Assembly (NCBI GenBank): GCA_021797855.1
Contig: JAJZYX010000003.1
Location: 23,372-87,371 of the forward strand
DNA from: Thermoplasmata archaeon
GTDB lineage: Archaea; Thermoplasmatota; Thermoplasmata; Thermoplasmatales; GCA-001856825
Reading direction: 5' to 3'
Length of the DNA: 64,000 nt
The translations under genes and the position numbers were made by a program. Below are positions 25,413 to 34,562 of this stretch, one piece after another (the stretch's first letter is position 1; every line of letters begins with the position of its first letter). The notes beneath the pieces were generated by a model, which was not told the origin of the DNA, made no database searches, and was given only the letters and a program-made list of their open reading frames with translations.

Positions 25413-26820
25413 AAACGAAGTTGAAGAAGTGAAGAAGCTGAACGAAATCAAGTACGATTTCGTGACAAACGTAAAGCCTGCTTACCAAGTGCAGAAGGGT
25501 ATTAGCAGAAGTGTCATCGAGGAGATGTCAAGGGAGAAAAAGGAACCTGACTGGATGAGAAATATTAGACTCAAGGCCCTTGAGATTTTTCTCTCGAAAC
25601 CCGTCCCAACCTGGGGACCGGACCTGTCGGAACTAAATTTCGACGAGATCACTTACTACATCAAACCTGAGGACAGGAAGGCAAACAACTGGGAGGATGT
25701 CCCAAAGGAGATAAAGGATACCTTTGACAAGCTGGGTGTTCCCGAGATGGAAAAGAAGTACCTTGCAGGTTCGGTCGCTCAGCTTCAGTCAGAAGGGGTG
25801 TACTCCAGACTCAAGAAACAGTGGGAAGACAAGGGAGTCATCTTCATGGACATGGACAGCGCCCTGCAAAAGTACCCGGATATTGTGAGGGAACATTTCG
25901 GCAAGGTCGTTCCTCCATCAGACAACAAGTTCGCTGCACTGAATACGGCAGCGTGGTCTGGCGGTTCGTTCCTCTACATACCGAGGGGGGTCAGTCTGGA
26001 TCTCCCTGTGCAGGCTTACTTCAGGATGAACGGCGCCTTGGAAGGGCAGTTCGAAAGAACGATGATCATTGCGGAACCTGGAGCATCTGTGCATTACATT
26101 GAAGGGTGCACTGCACCAACATACAGCCAGTACTCGCTTCACGCCGCGATAGTAGAAGTATACGTAAAGGAGGGAAGCAAGGTAAGATACACCTCTGTCC
26201 AGAACTGGTCGGACAACATCATTAACGGACCTACCAAGAGGGCATGGGTGGAGAAAAACGGAAGGATGGAATGGGTGCAGGGTTCCCTTGGATCAAAGAT
26301 AACGATGACCTATCCCTCATCGATACTCAGAGGGGAGTATGCAAGCACCTCAAACCTGAACGTAGCCTTAGGAATCGGACCCGTATGGAAGGATAACGGG
26401 GCCAAGGTTATACACGCCGCACCTAACACAAGCTCTAAGGTCGTCGCAAAGAGCATTTCTGGAAAGGGAGGTATGTCAGTTTACAGAGGTCAGCTGAGGA
26501 TAAATCCAGGAGCGTATAACTCGAAGGCATCTGTGCAGTGTGATGCCCTCATTCTCGATGATATATCGAAAAGCAATACGTACCCACACAACGAGATACT
26601 TGAAGAGAGCGCATCATTCTCTCATGAGGCCTCGGTTGGAAAGATATCGGAGGAACAGGTAGATTATCTCATGAGCAGGGGAATAAGGGAAGAGGATGCC
26701 AGGTCCCTGATTGTTCTTGGATTCCTGGATGATGTCCTCAAGGAGATCCCTCTAGAGTATTCCATAGAGTTCAACAAGCTTGTAAAGCTGGAAATGAACA
26801 AGTACGGTGCTGTAGGGTGA
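25396..26820 (+). CDS. sufB: Fe-S cluster assembly protein SufB
   Basis: Scaffold subunit, 474 residues. The beta-helix core signatures are present: AAWSGGSFLYIPRGV, IIAEPGASVHYIEGCTAP, VRYTSVQNW, and ISEEQVDYLMSRG in the C-terminal domain, with SHEASVGKI just before it. These match SufB rather than SufD. It overlaps sufC upstream and sufD downstream (GTGA). Confidence 0.95.
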   Translation: MQKWNENEVEEVKKLNEIKYDFVTNVKPAYQVQKGISRSVIEEMSREKKEPDWMRNIRLKALEIFLSKPVPTWGPDLSELNFDEITYYIKPEDRKANNWEDVPKEIKDTFDKLGVPEMEKKYLAGSVAQLQSEGVYSRLKKQWEDKGVIFMDMDSALQKYPDIVREHFGKVVPPSDNKFAALNTAAWSGGSFLYIPRGVSLDLPVQAYFRMNGALEGQFERTMIIAEPGASVHYIEGCTAPTYSQYSLHAAIVEVYVKEGSKVRYTSVQNWSDNIINGPTKRAWVEKNGRMEWVQGSLGSKITMTYPSSILRGEYASTSNLNVALGIGPVWKDNGAKVIHAAPNTSSKVVAKSISGKGGMSVYRGQLRINPGAYNSKASVQCDALILDDISKSNTYPHNEILEESASFSHEASVGKISEEQVDYLMSRGIREEDARSLIVLGFLDDVLKEIPLEYSIEFNKLVKLEMNKYGAVG

Positions 26821-27974
26821 ATCTTGAAGAGTTAGTTGAAAATAAGAGAAGAACGGCAGATTCCATGCCGGTCCAGGGAGAGCACGATTCTCCGTCCGTG
26901 AAGAGTTACACGTCCATCAAAGAAAATGATCTGCTTCCCCTTTTGAGGTCACAGAGGAATGGCTGCGCGGGCATGCAGAGGAACATAACGACCCACAACG
27001 GGTCCCCCTGCAGGCTCTTCGGTGGTGGAAACGTTAAGTTCATCTCAGTGGAGGAGGCGGTATCTCAGGGTTTGATGAAGCCAGAAGACCTTTTCAATGA
27101 GAACTATGATAAGCTAAGTGCAATAAACCAGGGATACTTCAACGATGGTTTCTACCTGGGATTCCCCGCTAACTACCAGGGGGACAAGATGATAAACATC
27201 CTCCACACGGGTGACAGGAATTTCAATGTCAGAAACCTGTATTCCATCGGGAGCAATTCTTCAGCCAAGATACTTGAAAATTTTATAGTGACTGGCAACT
27301 CGTCAGTATCGCAGGGAACAGTAATCAAGGTTGGCGAAAATTCTTCCCTCGACTATTTCCTTCTCGAAGACGAGGAGAACACAGAACTGAGTTACCTGGA
27401 GAGGACAATCGTGCTGGAAAGGTACTCTAGCCTGAGAATCCATCACCTCTCTCTACCTGGAAAGAAGAGCATATCAAGATTCCGAATCGTACAGTCAGGA
27501 GAACACGTGGAATCGAAGTACTACGGAGCCGCGCTTGGAAAGCGGGATGAGCATCTCGACCTGGAGGTTTATACGGACCACAGGAATGTTTACGGGAAAA
27601 ACGACACGACATTCAAGGGGATACTTGGAGGCAAGTCGTCTCTCATCTTCAGAGGGTTCATAAAAATAGGCGAAACTGCCCTCAACGTAGAATCGTTCCT
27701 TATGGCAAATCTGCTTCTTCTAACAAAGGAGGCAGTAGGTAATGCCCTGCCAGTCCTGGAGATATACAACGGAGAAGTAAAAGCAAAACACGGGGAATCC
27801 GTCTCAAACATTTCGGAAGAGCAGCTCATATACCTGATGAGCAGGGGCCTTGACCTCAGAGAAGCCAAAAAGGCCGTCATAGAAGGCTTTATAAGTCCTA
27901 TTGTCTATCCTCTTCCTGAAGATATTTCTAGGAAATATCTTCAAATTGTGGAAGAAGTGATAGGCGATGATTAG
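26817..27974 (+). CDS. sufD: Fe-S cluster assembly protein SufD-like
   Basis: A 385-residue SufB paralogue with the same C-terminal motif ISEEQLIYLMSRGLDLREAKKAVIEGFI and KHGESVSNIS in place of the His-containing SufB segment. The beta-helix middle is present. It starts with GTG 26817 overlapping the sufB stop, and its ATG-less start relies on that coupling. SufB2-C-D complexes handle cluster assembly and iron acquisition in the family. Confidence 0.9.
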   Translation: MNLEELVENKRRTADSMPVQGEHDSPSVKSYTSIKENDLLPLLRSQRNGCAGMQRNITTHNGSPCRLFGGGNVKFISVEEAVSQGLMKPEDLFNENYDKLSAINQGYFNDGFYLGFPANYQGDKMINILHTGDRNFNVRNLYSIGSNSSAKILENFIVTGNSSVSQGTVIKVGENSSLDYFLLEDEENTELSYLERTIVLERYSSLRIHHLSLPGKKSISRFRIVQSGEHVESKYYGAALGKRDEHLDLEVYTDHRNVYGKNDTTFKGILGGKSSLIFRGFIKIGETALNVESFLMANLLLLTKEAVGNALPVLEIYNGEVKAKHGESVSNISEEQLIYLMSRGLDLREAKKAVIEGFISPIVYPLPEDISRKYLQIVEEVIGDD

Positions 27975-29229
27975 TGCTCATGGGAGAAAGAAGGATTTCC
28001 CCATCTTCAGGAAAAAAATTGACGGGAAGGATATAGTTTACCTTGATTCCACTGCTACGACCCAGAAACCAAAGAAAGTTATAGATGCAATCGTCGCCTA
28101 CTACGAAGGCGCAAATGCAAATGTCCACCGTTCTGTTTACAAGCTTGCGGACGAGGCCACGGAGCTCTATGAGGATTCCAGGGCAAACGTCGCAAACTTC
28201 ATAGGGTCAAAGCAGAACGAGATCGTTTTCACGAGAAACACGACGGAAAGTCTCAATCTCCTTTCCTTCACCATTGGAGAGAGTCTGAGGAAAGGGGACA
28301 GGATACTCATAACATCCATGGAGCATCACAGCAACATACTGCCGTGGATGCGGCTGGAGGAGAGAGGCGTGAGACTGGATTATGCAGGCTTTGACGACGA
28401 AGGACACCTAAATATCGAGGACCTCAAGTCTAAACTCGTTAAGGAAACGAAAATCGTGTCTATAACTCACCAATCAAACGTCCTTGGAACGATTAATCCC
28501 ATAGAGGATATTGCTAAGATCGTGAAGGAGAACGGTTCAACATTCATTGTTGACGCAGCTCAATCCGTACCGCACATGCCTTTCAGGGTCAGGGAGGAAT
28601 ACGATTTCGTGGCCTTCTCTGGGCACAAGATGCTAGGCCCCATGGGCATAGGCGTTCTCTATGGGAAGTACGACCTGCTTGATTCAATGCCCCCGTTCAA
28701 CAGGGGAGGTGAGATGATAAAGGATGTGGATTTTCATAAGGTAATCTTTGAGGATCCACCTGTAAAGTTCGAGGCAGGAACACCTAATGTGGAAGGGGCT
28801 GTTGGTCTCTCGGCAGCTATTGACTACCTGAAGGAGATTGGAATGGACGAGGTAAGGAGGCACGAAAAACGTCTCACTTCGATGACTCTCAAAGGTCTAG
28901 ATGACCTCAAAAGCGTCAAATATTACGGTCCAAGAGACCCTGATCAGAGGGGTGGAGTGATAGCGTTCAACGTGAAGGATGTCTCAAACGTGAAAAGGAA
29001 ACTGGAGGGGAGGAACATAAAGGTGGACCATTTCTACCACTCCCACGACATCGCAACTTTTCTGGATGAAAGGAACGTGTATGTCAGATCCGGGCACCAC
29101 TGTGCCGAACCGCTGATGCGAACGCTTGGACTTTCTGGAACCGCAAGGGCATCTTACTACGTCTACAACGGAGAGGAGGACGTGGAAGCATTCATTCGAT
29201 CCCTGGGTGAGATAGATGTACAACGATGA
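27967..29229 (+). CDS. sufS: Cysteine desulfurase SufS
   Basis: PLP enzyme that supplies sulfur. The 420-residue protein shows STATTQKPKKVIDAIV, NVHRSVYKLA, FTRNTTESLNLL, SMEHHSNILPW, the PLP-Asp in IVDAAQSVPHMP, the Lys in FSGHKMLGPMGIGVLYG, and the persulfide Cys in VRSGHHCAEPLM. This is the SufS/group II pattern. It overlaps sufD by 8 nt and sufU by 14 nt. Confidence 0.95.
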   Translation: MISAHGRKKDFPIFRKKIDGKDIVYLDSTATTQKPKKVIDAIVAYYEGANANVHRSVYKLADEATELYEDSRANVANFIGSKQNEIVFTRNTTESLNLLSFTIGESLRKGDRILITSMEHHSNILPWMRLEERGVRLDYAGFDDEGHLNIEDLKSKLVKETKIVSITHQSNVLGTINPIEDIAKIVKENGSTFIVDAAQSVPHMPFRVREEYDFVAFSGHKMLGPMGIGVLYGKYDLLDSMPPFNRGGEMIKDVDFHKVIFEDPPVKFEAGTPNVEGAVGLSAAIDYLKEIGMDEVRRHEKRLTSMTLKGLDDLKSVKYYGPRDPDQRGGVIAFNVKDVSNVKRKLEGRNIKVDHFYHSHDIATFLDERNVYVRSGHHCAEPLMRTLGLSGTARASYYVYNGEEDVEAFIRSLGEIDVQR

Positions 29230-29572
29230 GGTGATGGACAGGTACCAGAATCCGGTCAAGTACCGAAGGATGGAGAATTACAACATCAAGATAGACGAGG
29301 CATCCACCACCTGCGGAGACAAGATCATTCTCTATGTCAAGACTAATGGAGGGAAAATTGAAGATATGACGTGGCAGGGGGAAGGATGCATTCTTTCTAT
29401 GGTCTCCACGGATCTCTTCTGCGAGAATTCCGTTGGCAGGGATATAGAGTCGGTGAAGGGAACAGATGACCTGAAATTCGTGGAAAGCTTCCCTGTTAAA
29501 ATATCTCCGGGAAGGATCAACTGTGTCCTCCTCCCCCTGAGGGCCCTTAGAAGGGGTACAAAAGAAAAGTAG
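29216..29572 (+). CDS. sufU: SufU/IscU-like Fe-S scaffold protein
   Basis: A 118-residue protein with three conserved Cys segments: STTCGDKIILYVK, GEGCILSMVSTDLFCE and GRINCVLLPLRALRRG, each in the place expected for SufU. A GGTGAGAT sequence precedes ATG 29216; an internal ATG at 29234 is an alternative. Genetic coupling to sufS is typical of SufS-SufU pairs, where SufU can serve as zinc-bound sulfur acceptor. Confidence 0.88.
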   Translation: MYNDEVMDRYQNPVKYRRMENYNIKIDEASTTCGDKIILYVKTNGGKIEDMTWQGEGCILSMVSTDLFCENSVGRDIESVKGTDDLKFVESFPVKISPGRINCVLLPLRALRRGTKEK

Positions 29573-29598
29573 TTTACCGTCAAAGGAATTTGCGGTCG

Positions 29599-30510
29599 AT
29601 GCTCAACCTATCCGACCTCATATCTTCTGCGAAGAGCGGGAACAGGCGTGATATTGGAAAACTCATAACCATGATTGAAAACAGGGATGACAATTACTCG
29701 GAACTGATGAATGTTATAAAAGGAAGAAGCGGTGACGCATTCGTTCTGGGAGTGACGGGGCCCCCTGGAGTAGGGAAGAGCTCCCTTATCTCCAGGCTAG
29801 CGTCTCAGTTTTCCGCGAGGGAAAAGCTTGCAATAATAATGATAGATGCCTCATCTCCATTCAGCGGGGGCTCTCTCCTTGGAAACAGGCTCAGGCTGAG
29901 CAACACCGACACTATATACGTCAGGAGCATGGCTACGAGAGGATCTACCGGCGGATTGAACCTCGCCCTCGGAGACGCGATTGAGCTGCTATCGTACCTA
30001 GGGTTCACGATGGTGATTGTAGAATCGGTAGGGACTGGCCAGGATGAAACTGACATCCTCCATTATTCTGATAAGATACTCATGGTCCTTTCTCCTGGTT
30101 TGGGAGACCAAGTTCAGGCCATTAAGGCAGGCCAGATGGAGATAGGGGACTTCATCGTTCTGAACAAGTCTGATAAACCTGAATCCGTGATAGCAGAGAA
30201 GGAGTTGTTGGAAACATTGAGCATTCCGGATTCATCCAAGAAGCATACGCTATTCAAGGTATCCGCTCTGACAGGAGAAGGCATTGACAGACTTGCAGAA
30301 GCCATAGATTCCTCAAGGAGCGCTGCCCGGAGCGCTCAGTCAGACATAAGCAGGGAGAAGGAGAGGATTAGGAGGGAAATATTGGCAATCCTGAAATTAA
30401 GGGATGAAGACCTGGAAAAATTCGCAAAGTACGTTCTGGAGGGAAGGATGGCTAGGCAGGAGGCTATCAACAAGATTATCAAGTTGATGGGGAACGAGAC
30501 GCACGTTTGA
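29599..30510 (+). CDS. meaB: MeaB/ArgK-family GTPase (methylmalonyl-CoA mutase chaperone)
   Basis: G3E-type P-loop GTPase of the MeaB group, which guards and reloads the B12 cofactor of methylmalonyl-CoA mutase. Walker A is GVTGPPGVGKSSLISRL, then IDASSPFSGGSLLGNRLRL, the family signature VRSMATRGSTGGLN, VESVGTGQDET, and NKSD for guanine recognition. I chose ATG 29599 (AAAGGA upstream) over TTG 29590. It follows sufU closely. No mutase gene is in the window, but the protein implies B12 use, fitting the cobalamin island. Confidence 0.9.
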   Translation: MLNLSDLISSAKSGNRRDIGKLITMIENRDDNYSELMNVIKGRSGDAFVLGVTGPPGVGKSSLISRLASQFSAREKLAIIMIDASSPFSGGSLLGNRLRLSNTDTIYVRSMATRGSTGGLNLALGDAIELLSYLGFTMVIVESVGTGQDETDILHYSDKILMVLSPGLGDQVQAIKAGQMEIGDFIVLNKSDKPESVIAEKELLETLSIPDSSKKHTLFKVSALTGEGIDRLAEAIDSSRSAARSAQSDISREKERIRREILAILKLRDEDLEKFAKYVLEGRMARQEAINKIIKLMGNETHV

Positions 30511-30650
30511 ATTTGGAAACCTCGCTACAAATATTCGCAATTGCGGTAAAGGCTTTTGCCCGCATTGAATAGACTGTGAATTTAGGCTACTGACATTCAG
30601 AAACTATTTGTAATCGTACACCGATATACTCTGGCAAGGGTGAATTTATA

Positions 30651-31757
30651 ATGAAGATAACAGTTAGTTTGATTAAGGCCGATGTAGGCGGACTTGCGGG
30701 ACACTCAAGAGTGCACCCTCAGCTAAAAGATGAGGCTAAGCTTGTCCTGGAAGAAGCCAAAAATAAATCTCAAATCATAGACTACCACGTCACTTCCGTG
30801 GGTGACGATCTTCAGCTTGTTGTGACGCATAAGAAAGGGGTAGACTCCAAGGAAATCCACGGGTTGGCGTGGGATGCATTCCTGAAGGCAACCGAAGTAG
30901 CCAAGAAACTTAAGCTCTACGGGGCAGGACAGGACCTGCTGAAGGATTCGTTCTCGGGGAATCTGAAAGGAATGGGACCCGGAGTTGCGGAGTTTGAATT
31001 CGAGGAGAGAAAGAGCGAGCCAATAGCCGCCTTCATGATGGACAAAACCGAGCCCGGGGCATTCAACCTTCCGATATTCAAGATATTCGCAGATCCTTTC
31101 AACACCCCAGGGCTCGTCATAGATCCCCACATGCACGACGGTTTTAAATTCGAAATATGGGACACCATAGAGCACAAGAAGGTGTTCCTGAAGACCCCTG
31201 AGGAGACTTACGACATTCTTGCCCTCATCGGATCGAAGTACAGGTACGTCATAAAGAGAGTATTCCCTGCTGAAAGCACGGGGATGTCCAAGGAGGCAGT
31301 TGCTGTCGTTAGCACTGATATGCTGCACGAAATCGCGGGCAAGTATGTAGGAAAGGACGACCCCGTCGCTATGATAAGGGCGCAGGCTGGTCTCCCTGCT
31401 ATGGGGGAGATACTGGAAGGCTTTTCCTTTCCACATCTGGTTTCTGGGTGGATGAGAGGGAGCCACAATGGGCCGCTAATGCCGGTATCAGTTGCTGATG
31501 CAACCCCCTCCAGATTTGATGGCCCTCCTAGGGTCATCGGGCTTGGATTCCAGCTGGCCGAGGGAAAGCTTGTGGGCCCTGCCGACCTGCTAGGGGACAA
31601 GGCATTTGATAATGCAAGACAACTGGCAGTGCAGATAACAGACTACATGAGAAGAAACGGACCTTTTGAGCCACACAGATTACCCGAGGCAGAAATGGAA
31701 TACACAACACTACCAGCAGTCCAGAAGAAACTGAGATCCAGAATGGTTGACCTATAA
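30651..31757 (+). CDS. Fructose-1,6-bisphosphate aldolase/phosphatase
   Basis: Bifunctional gluconeogenic enzyme of archaea (type V FBPase). The 368-residue protein shows the N-terminal metal/phosphate segment LIKADVGGLAGHSRVHP, GDDLQLVVTHKKG, GMGPGVAEFEFEER and MGEILEGFSFPHLVSGWMRGSHNGPLMPV, all typical. A GGGTGA ribosome-binding sequence precedes ATG 30651. The stop overlaps the start of the next gene as TAATG. Confidence 0.95.
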   Translation: MKITVSLIKADVGGLAGHSRVHPQLKDEAKLVLEEAKNKSQIIDYHVTSVGDDLQLVVTHKKGVDSKEIHGLAWDAFLKATEVAKKLKLYGAGQDLLKDSFSGNLKGMGPGVAEFEFEERKSEPIAAFMMDKTEPGAFNLPIFKIFADPFNTPGLVIDPHMHDGFKFEIWDTIEHKKVFLKTPEETYDILALIGSKYRYVIKRVFPAESTGMSKEAVAVVSTDMLHEIAGKYVGKDDPVAMIRAQAGLPAMGEILEGFSFPHLVSGWMRGSHNGPLMPVSVADATPSRFDGPPRVIGLGFQLAEGKLVGPADLLGDKAFDNARQLAVQITDYMRRNGPFEPHRLPEAEMEYTTLPAVQKKLRSRMVDL

Positions 31758-32353
31758 TGCCCAACGGAAGCTTAAGAGGAATGCTCCTCAAGGACAGAAT
31801 CATCGATATCCTCCGGGCCGACGGGAAGTCAATTTCTGAGATATATAAGGAAATAAACATGGAGGATGAGACAAAGATTCATCGCCTTGCCCTGACCGGT
31901 TATCTTTGGGCCATGGCAGATTTCAACGTGCTGAAAGAGAAGTACGTCAAGCCATCAAAACTTTATTTCCTACTGAAGAAGGATGAGACTTCGATATACG
32001 AGATGATTGGGGAACAGACCGCAAATGAGCCGCCTGATAAGCGTGGGGAAGAAGTGCTTTACATTCTTTACACCCTCTTTGACAGGCCGATATTTGAGGC
32101 TGAACTCGAGAGGGCTGGAGTGACCGGGAACGTGAAGGGGAAGAGATTAGACAAGAGGGAGAGGAAGAAGCTCATGGGAAAGGTAGACCTGAAGGGATTG
32201 AAGATTCCTTCGGATTCAGATGCGTACGTCCCTCTGCCGTCAGCGTCCTACCCCGCACTTGCTCTCAGGGTTCTGGGGAACATAATATCTGAGAAATACG
32301 ACGTCAAGAGGGTTAAGAAGGGCATCCAGAAGGAATTGGACAGCGTTCTCTAA
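31757..32353 (+). CDS. Unknown protein with N-terminal winged-helix-like region
   Basis: A 198-residue basic protein. The N-terminal 65 residues look like a winged helix (LLKDRIIDILRADGKSISEIYKEINMED..., then a wing-like VKPSKLYFL). The remainder is mixed alpha/beta with Lys/Arg-rich stretches (KGKRLDKRERKKLMGKVDLKGLKIP). I do not recognise the family. TAATG coupling with the FBP aldolase/phosphatase gene suggests they are co-translated. The start could also be the ATG at about 31781. It converges with pheS, 4-nt overlap. Confidence 0.6.
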   Translation: MPNGSLRGMLLKDRIIDILRADGKSISEIYKEINMEDETKIHRLALTGYLWAMADFNVLKEKYVKPSKLYFLLKKDETSIYEMIGEQTANEPPDKRGEEVLYILYTLFDRPIFEAELERAGVTGNVKGKRLDKRERKKLMGKVDLKGLKIPSDSDAYVPLPSASYPALALRVLGNIISEKYDVKRVKKGIQKELDSVL

Positions 32354-33804
32354 GATTCAAAGAGATTTTTCAGTATTTTCCTTTCCTTCAGGAACGATAG
32401 GTCGTTCCTATAGATGTCCCTTATGTCGTCTAAGGATAGGACTGTCATCAAGAGCCTTTCTAATCCGAGACCCCATGCCGCCACATTGTATTTTATCCCC
32501 CATGGTCGTAGCACTTCTGGCCTGAACATACCTGCACCTCCGAGCTCCATGTCCTTTCCACGGAACGTACCGTGGACTTCGAGAGAAGGCTCTGTGTAGG
32601 GGAAGTAGCTTGGCTTTACCCATACATCCTTCACACCCAGGCGATGGTAGAATCTCTCCAGCGTATCCATGAGTACTCCGAAGGTGACCCCCCTTCCGGA
32701 AATCACCCCCTCCACCTGTGAGAATTCGGCGAGGTGCTTAGCATCGAGATTCTCCCTCCTAAATATTTTTTCCACCGAGAATATCTTGCACTCTTCCTTA
32801 GGGTGTTCCACTATGTATCTTATAGTGTTCACAGTGGTGTGAGTTCTCAGAAGAAGCTTTGAAGCCTCGTCAAACGACCACTTGTACTGCCATCCCTTTG
32901 ATCCTCCGATCCCTATTTCATGCACCCTCCTGATTTTCCTGGCCATGGCAGGATCTATTTTCCCCTTTCCTTTCAGGTAAAGGGTGTCTTGCATATCCCT
33001 TGCAGGATGATCCTGAGGAATGAACAGCATGTCCATGTTCCAGAACGCTGTTTCAACTATCTCCCCCTTGAGTTCGGTGAAACCCATCTCGAGCATCACT
33101 TCCCTCACCTCCGCTATGAACTCAGAAAGGGGATGGATCTTTCCCGGAAGGTACCTGGGAGCATAAAGCGTAGGGTCGTATGGCCTCAGATTCATGCCTT
33201 CGCCATACCTCTCTATTATTTCCGGAGTTATCTGATTGATCTCGTCAATCTCTTCAAGCGACTCTGGCGATATCTGCTCTCCGAGTGCAGTCAGTTTTAC
33301 GAGCCTCTCCATCCTGACCTTCTCGCTTATGAAACCCTTCCTGGGCTTCAGGAGCTGCACATCCTCCTCGCTGACTTTTCCACCTTTTGCGGATTCGAGC
33401 GCTCTTCTCGTTCTCTCTATATGGTCTGTCAACCTTTGCTCATTCTCAAGAACTATCTTCCCGTCGACCACCTTTCCACCGTTCTTCAGAATCTGGGCAA
33501 GACCGTACCGAAGGTCACTTCCCATAATTCCCTCAAGTTCCTCCGTCTTATTCTTCCCTAGTCTATACAACTTCAGAAGATTCTCCTCTGGAAGGCCGCT
33601 GGAAAGCACCTTTTCCCCCTCAGAGCCGATTGAGAATTGAACTACGGGCTTTTCAAGAACATTGACTAGCTTCTTCTCCCTCAACCAGGAAATGGAGCTA
33701 GCAACCTCGTTCCTGTCAAACAACTTGAAAAGGTCTTCTGCCCCTACGTACCCCTTCCCCTTTAGATATTTAATGATCTTCTTCTCCCCGTTTGTCAGTT
33801 CCAT
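32350..33804 (-). CDS. pheS: Phenylalanyl-tRNA synthetase alpha subunit
   Basis: A 484-residue class II synthetase of archaeal/eukaryotic type. The N-terminal 150 residues contain winged-helix repeats, and the catalytic core has HPLSEFIAEVREVMLEMGF, MDMLFIPQDHPARDMQDT, LLRTHTTVNTIRYI, RRENLDAKHLAEFSQVEG and the motif 3 GLGLERLLM. The beta subunit gene is not adjacent, which is common in archaea. Confidence 0.94.
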   Translation of the reverse strand: MELTNGEKKIIKYLKGKGYVGAEDLFKLFDRNEVASSISWLREKKLVNVLEKPVVQFSIGSEGEKVLSSGLPEENLLKLYRLGKNKTEELEGIMGSDLRYGLAQILKNGGKVVDGKIVLENEQRLTDHIERTRRALESAKGGKVSEEDVQLLKPRKGFISEKVRMERLVKLTALGEQISPESLEEIDEINQITPEIIERYGEGMNLRPYDPTLYAPRYLPGKIHPLSEFIAEVREVMLEMGFTELKGEIVETAFWNMDMLFIPQDHPARDMQDTLYLKGKGKIDPAMARKIRRVHEIGIGGSKGWQYKWSFDEASKLLLRTHTTVNTIRYIVEHPKEECKIFSVEKIFRRENLDAKHLAEFSQVEGVISGRGVTFGVLMDTLERFYHRLGVKDVWVKPSYFPYTEPSLEVHGTFRGKDMELGGAGMFRPEVLRPWGIKYNVAAWGLGLERLLMTVLSLDDIRDIYRNDLSFLKERKILKNLFES

Positions 33805-34016
33805 TCCAAATCATTATGAGTGAGGTGATAAAATGTTTATGCATCGCGATTCCGATAATACAATGCTGATAGGAGCGTTGTTGGCTAAACTCTTTCCTCA
33901 ACAGTGATGTCATTCTTTCTATCTCTTTCATTTGCAGCTACATATTCCAGCATCACTACCTTCTATTACATCCCCTACTATTTTTATCCGGAATAATGCT
34001 AGATAGTGCATCCACC
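33805..34016. other. Intergenic stretch before the decayed pstB
   Basis: About 210 bases between pheS and the recognisable pstB remnant. Short frames are broken by stops in all readings and I see no family-like peptide. It may be the more decayed 5' half of the pst pseudogene, since a complete PstB would need about 400 bases here for its Walker A region. Confidence 0.3.
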
Positions 34017-34477
34017 CATTGCCTCCATTTCTGTCTACGAGAATGTTGAGTTTGGGTTGTGATTGCATGTGAAGGCAGCGAAAGAGACCATAGACAGCAT
34101 TGTAATCCATGCCTTGATCTAGGCGGATCTTTACGAAGAGGTTATAGGTAACATAAATGCGATGGTGAATTCGCTCCCGGGTGGCAAACAACAGAGGTTG
34201 TGCATATCCCGGGCGATCGTCCTGAGACCAAAGGTCCTGATACTAGATGAACCAGCTGACGCGCTCGATCCCATTTCAAAGGGTAAGATTGCGAACCTTA
34301 TTGCGTCACTCAAGAGCAAATACGCTGTAATTCTGGTTACAAACGACATGAACCTAACTAGGAGGGTGTCTGTATACAAACCTGATCTACAACGGTAAAT
34401 TCATAGCTGAGGGAACGGGATCCGAGTTCTTTGAGTCAGAGATTGAAGAGGTCAGGGATTTCATTAGTGAGGCGTGA
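34017..34477 (+). pseudogene. pstB: Decayed phosphate transporter ATPase (pstB remnant)
   Basis: Read in one frame from 34017, the segment gives PIASISVYENVEFGL, then a TGA, then KETIDSIVIHALI, then a TAG at 34120-34122, then [10 protein letters not shown]...[36 protein letters not shown]. These match PstB in order (PFPMSIYENV, signature SGGQQQRLCIARA, Walker B DEPTSALDPIS). Near 34375-34385 a one-base frameshift is needed to continue with [11 protein letters not shown]...FISEA and a TGA at 34475-34477. Two in-frame stops, one frameshift and no Walker A make a functional protein very unlikely. Confidence 0.85.
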
Positions 34478-34562
34478 TGAATCGCTCCCAGTGTCTCCCT
34501 GGCGTTGCCTATGACGCTTCTGCACGGGATATGATTTAATATTAATCAATCATAAGGCTGCG

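Noticed and set aside
24645..29572. Idea that the suf cluster is a recently transferred island
   Set aside because: Base composition and codon use look like neighbours by eye, and the cluster is a normal part of many Thermoplasmata.
30723..31466. A 247-codon open frame on the minus strand opposite the FBP aldolase/phosphatase gene
   Set aside because: The plus-strand gene is certain. The antisense product has no family-like motif and looks like a codon-bias shadow.
32920..33561. A 213-codon plus-strand frame opposite pheS
   Set aside because: It lies completely within the well-supported pheS gene and shows no recognisable domain.
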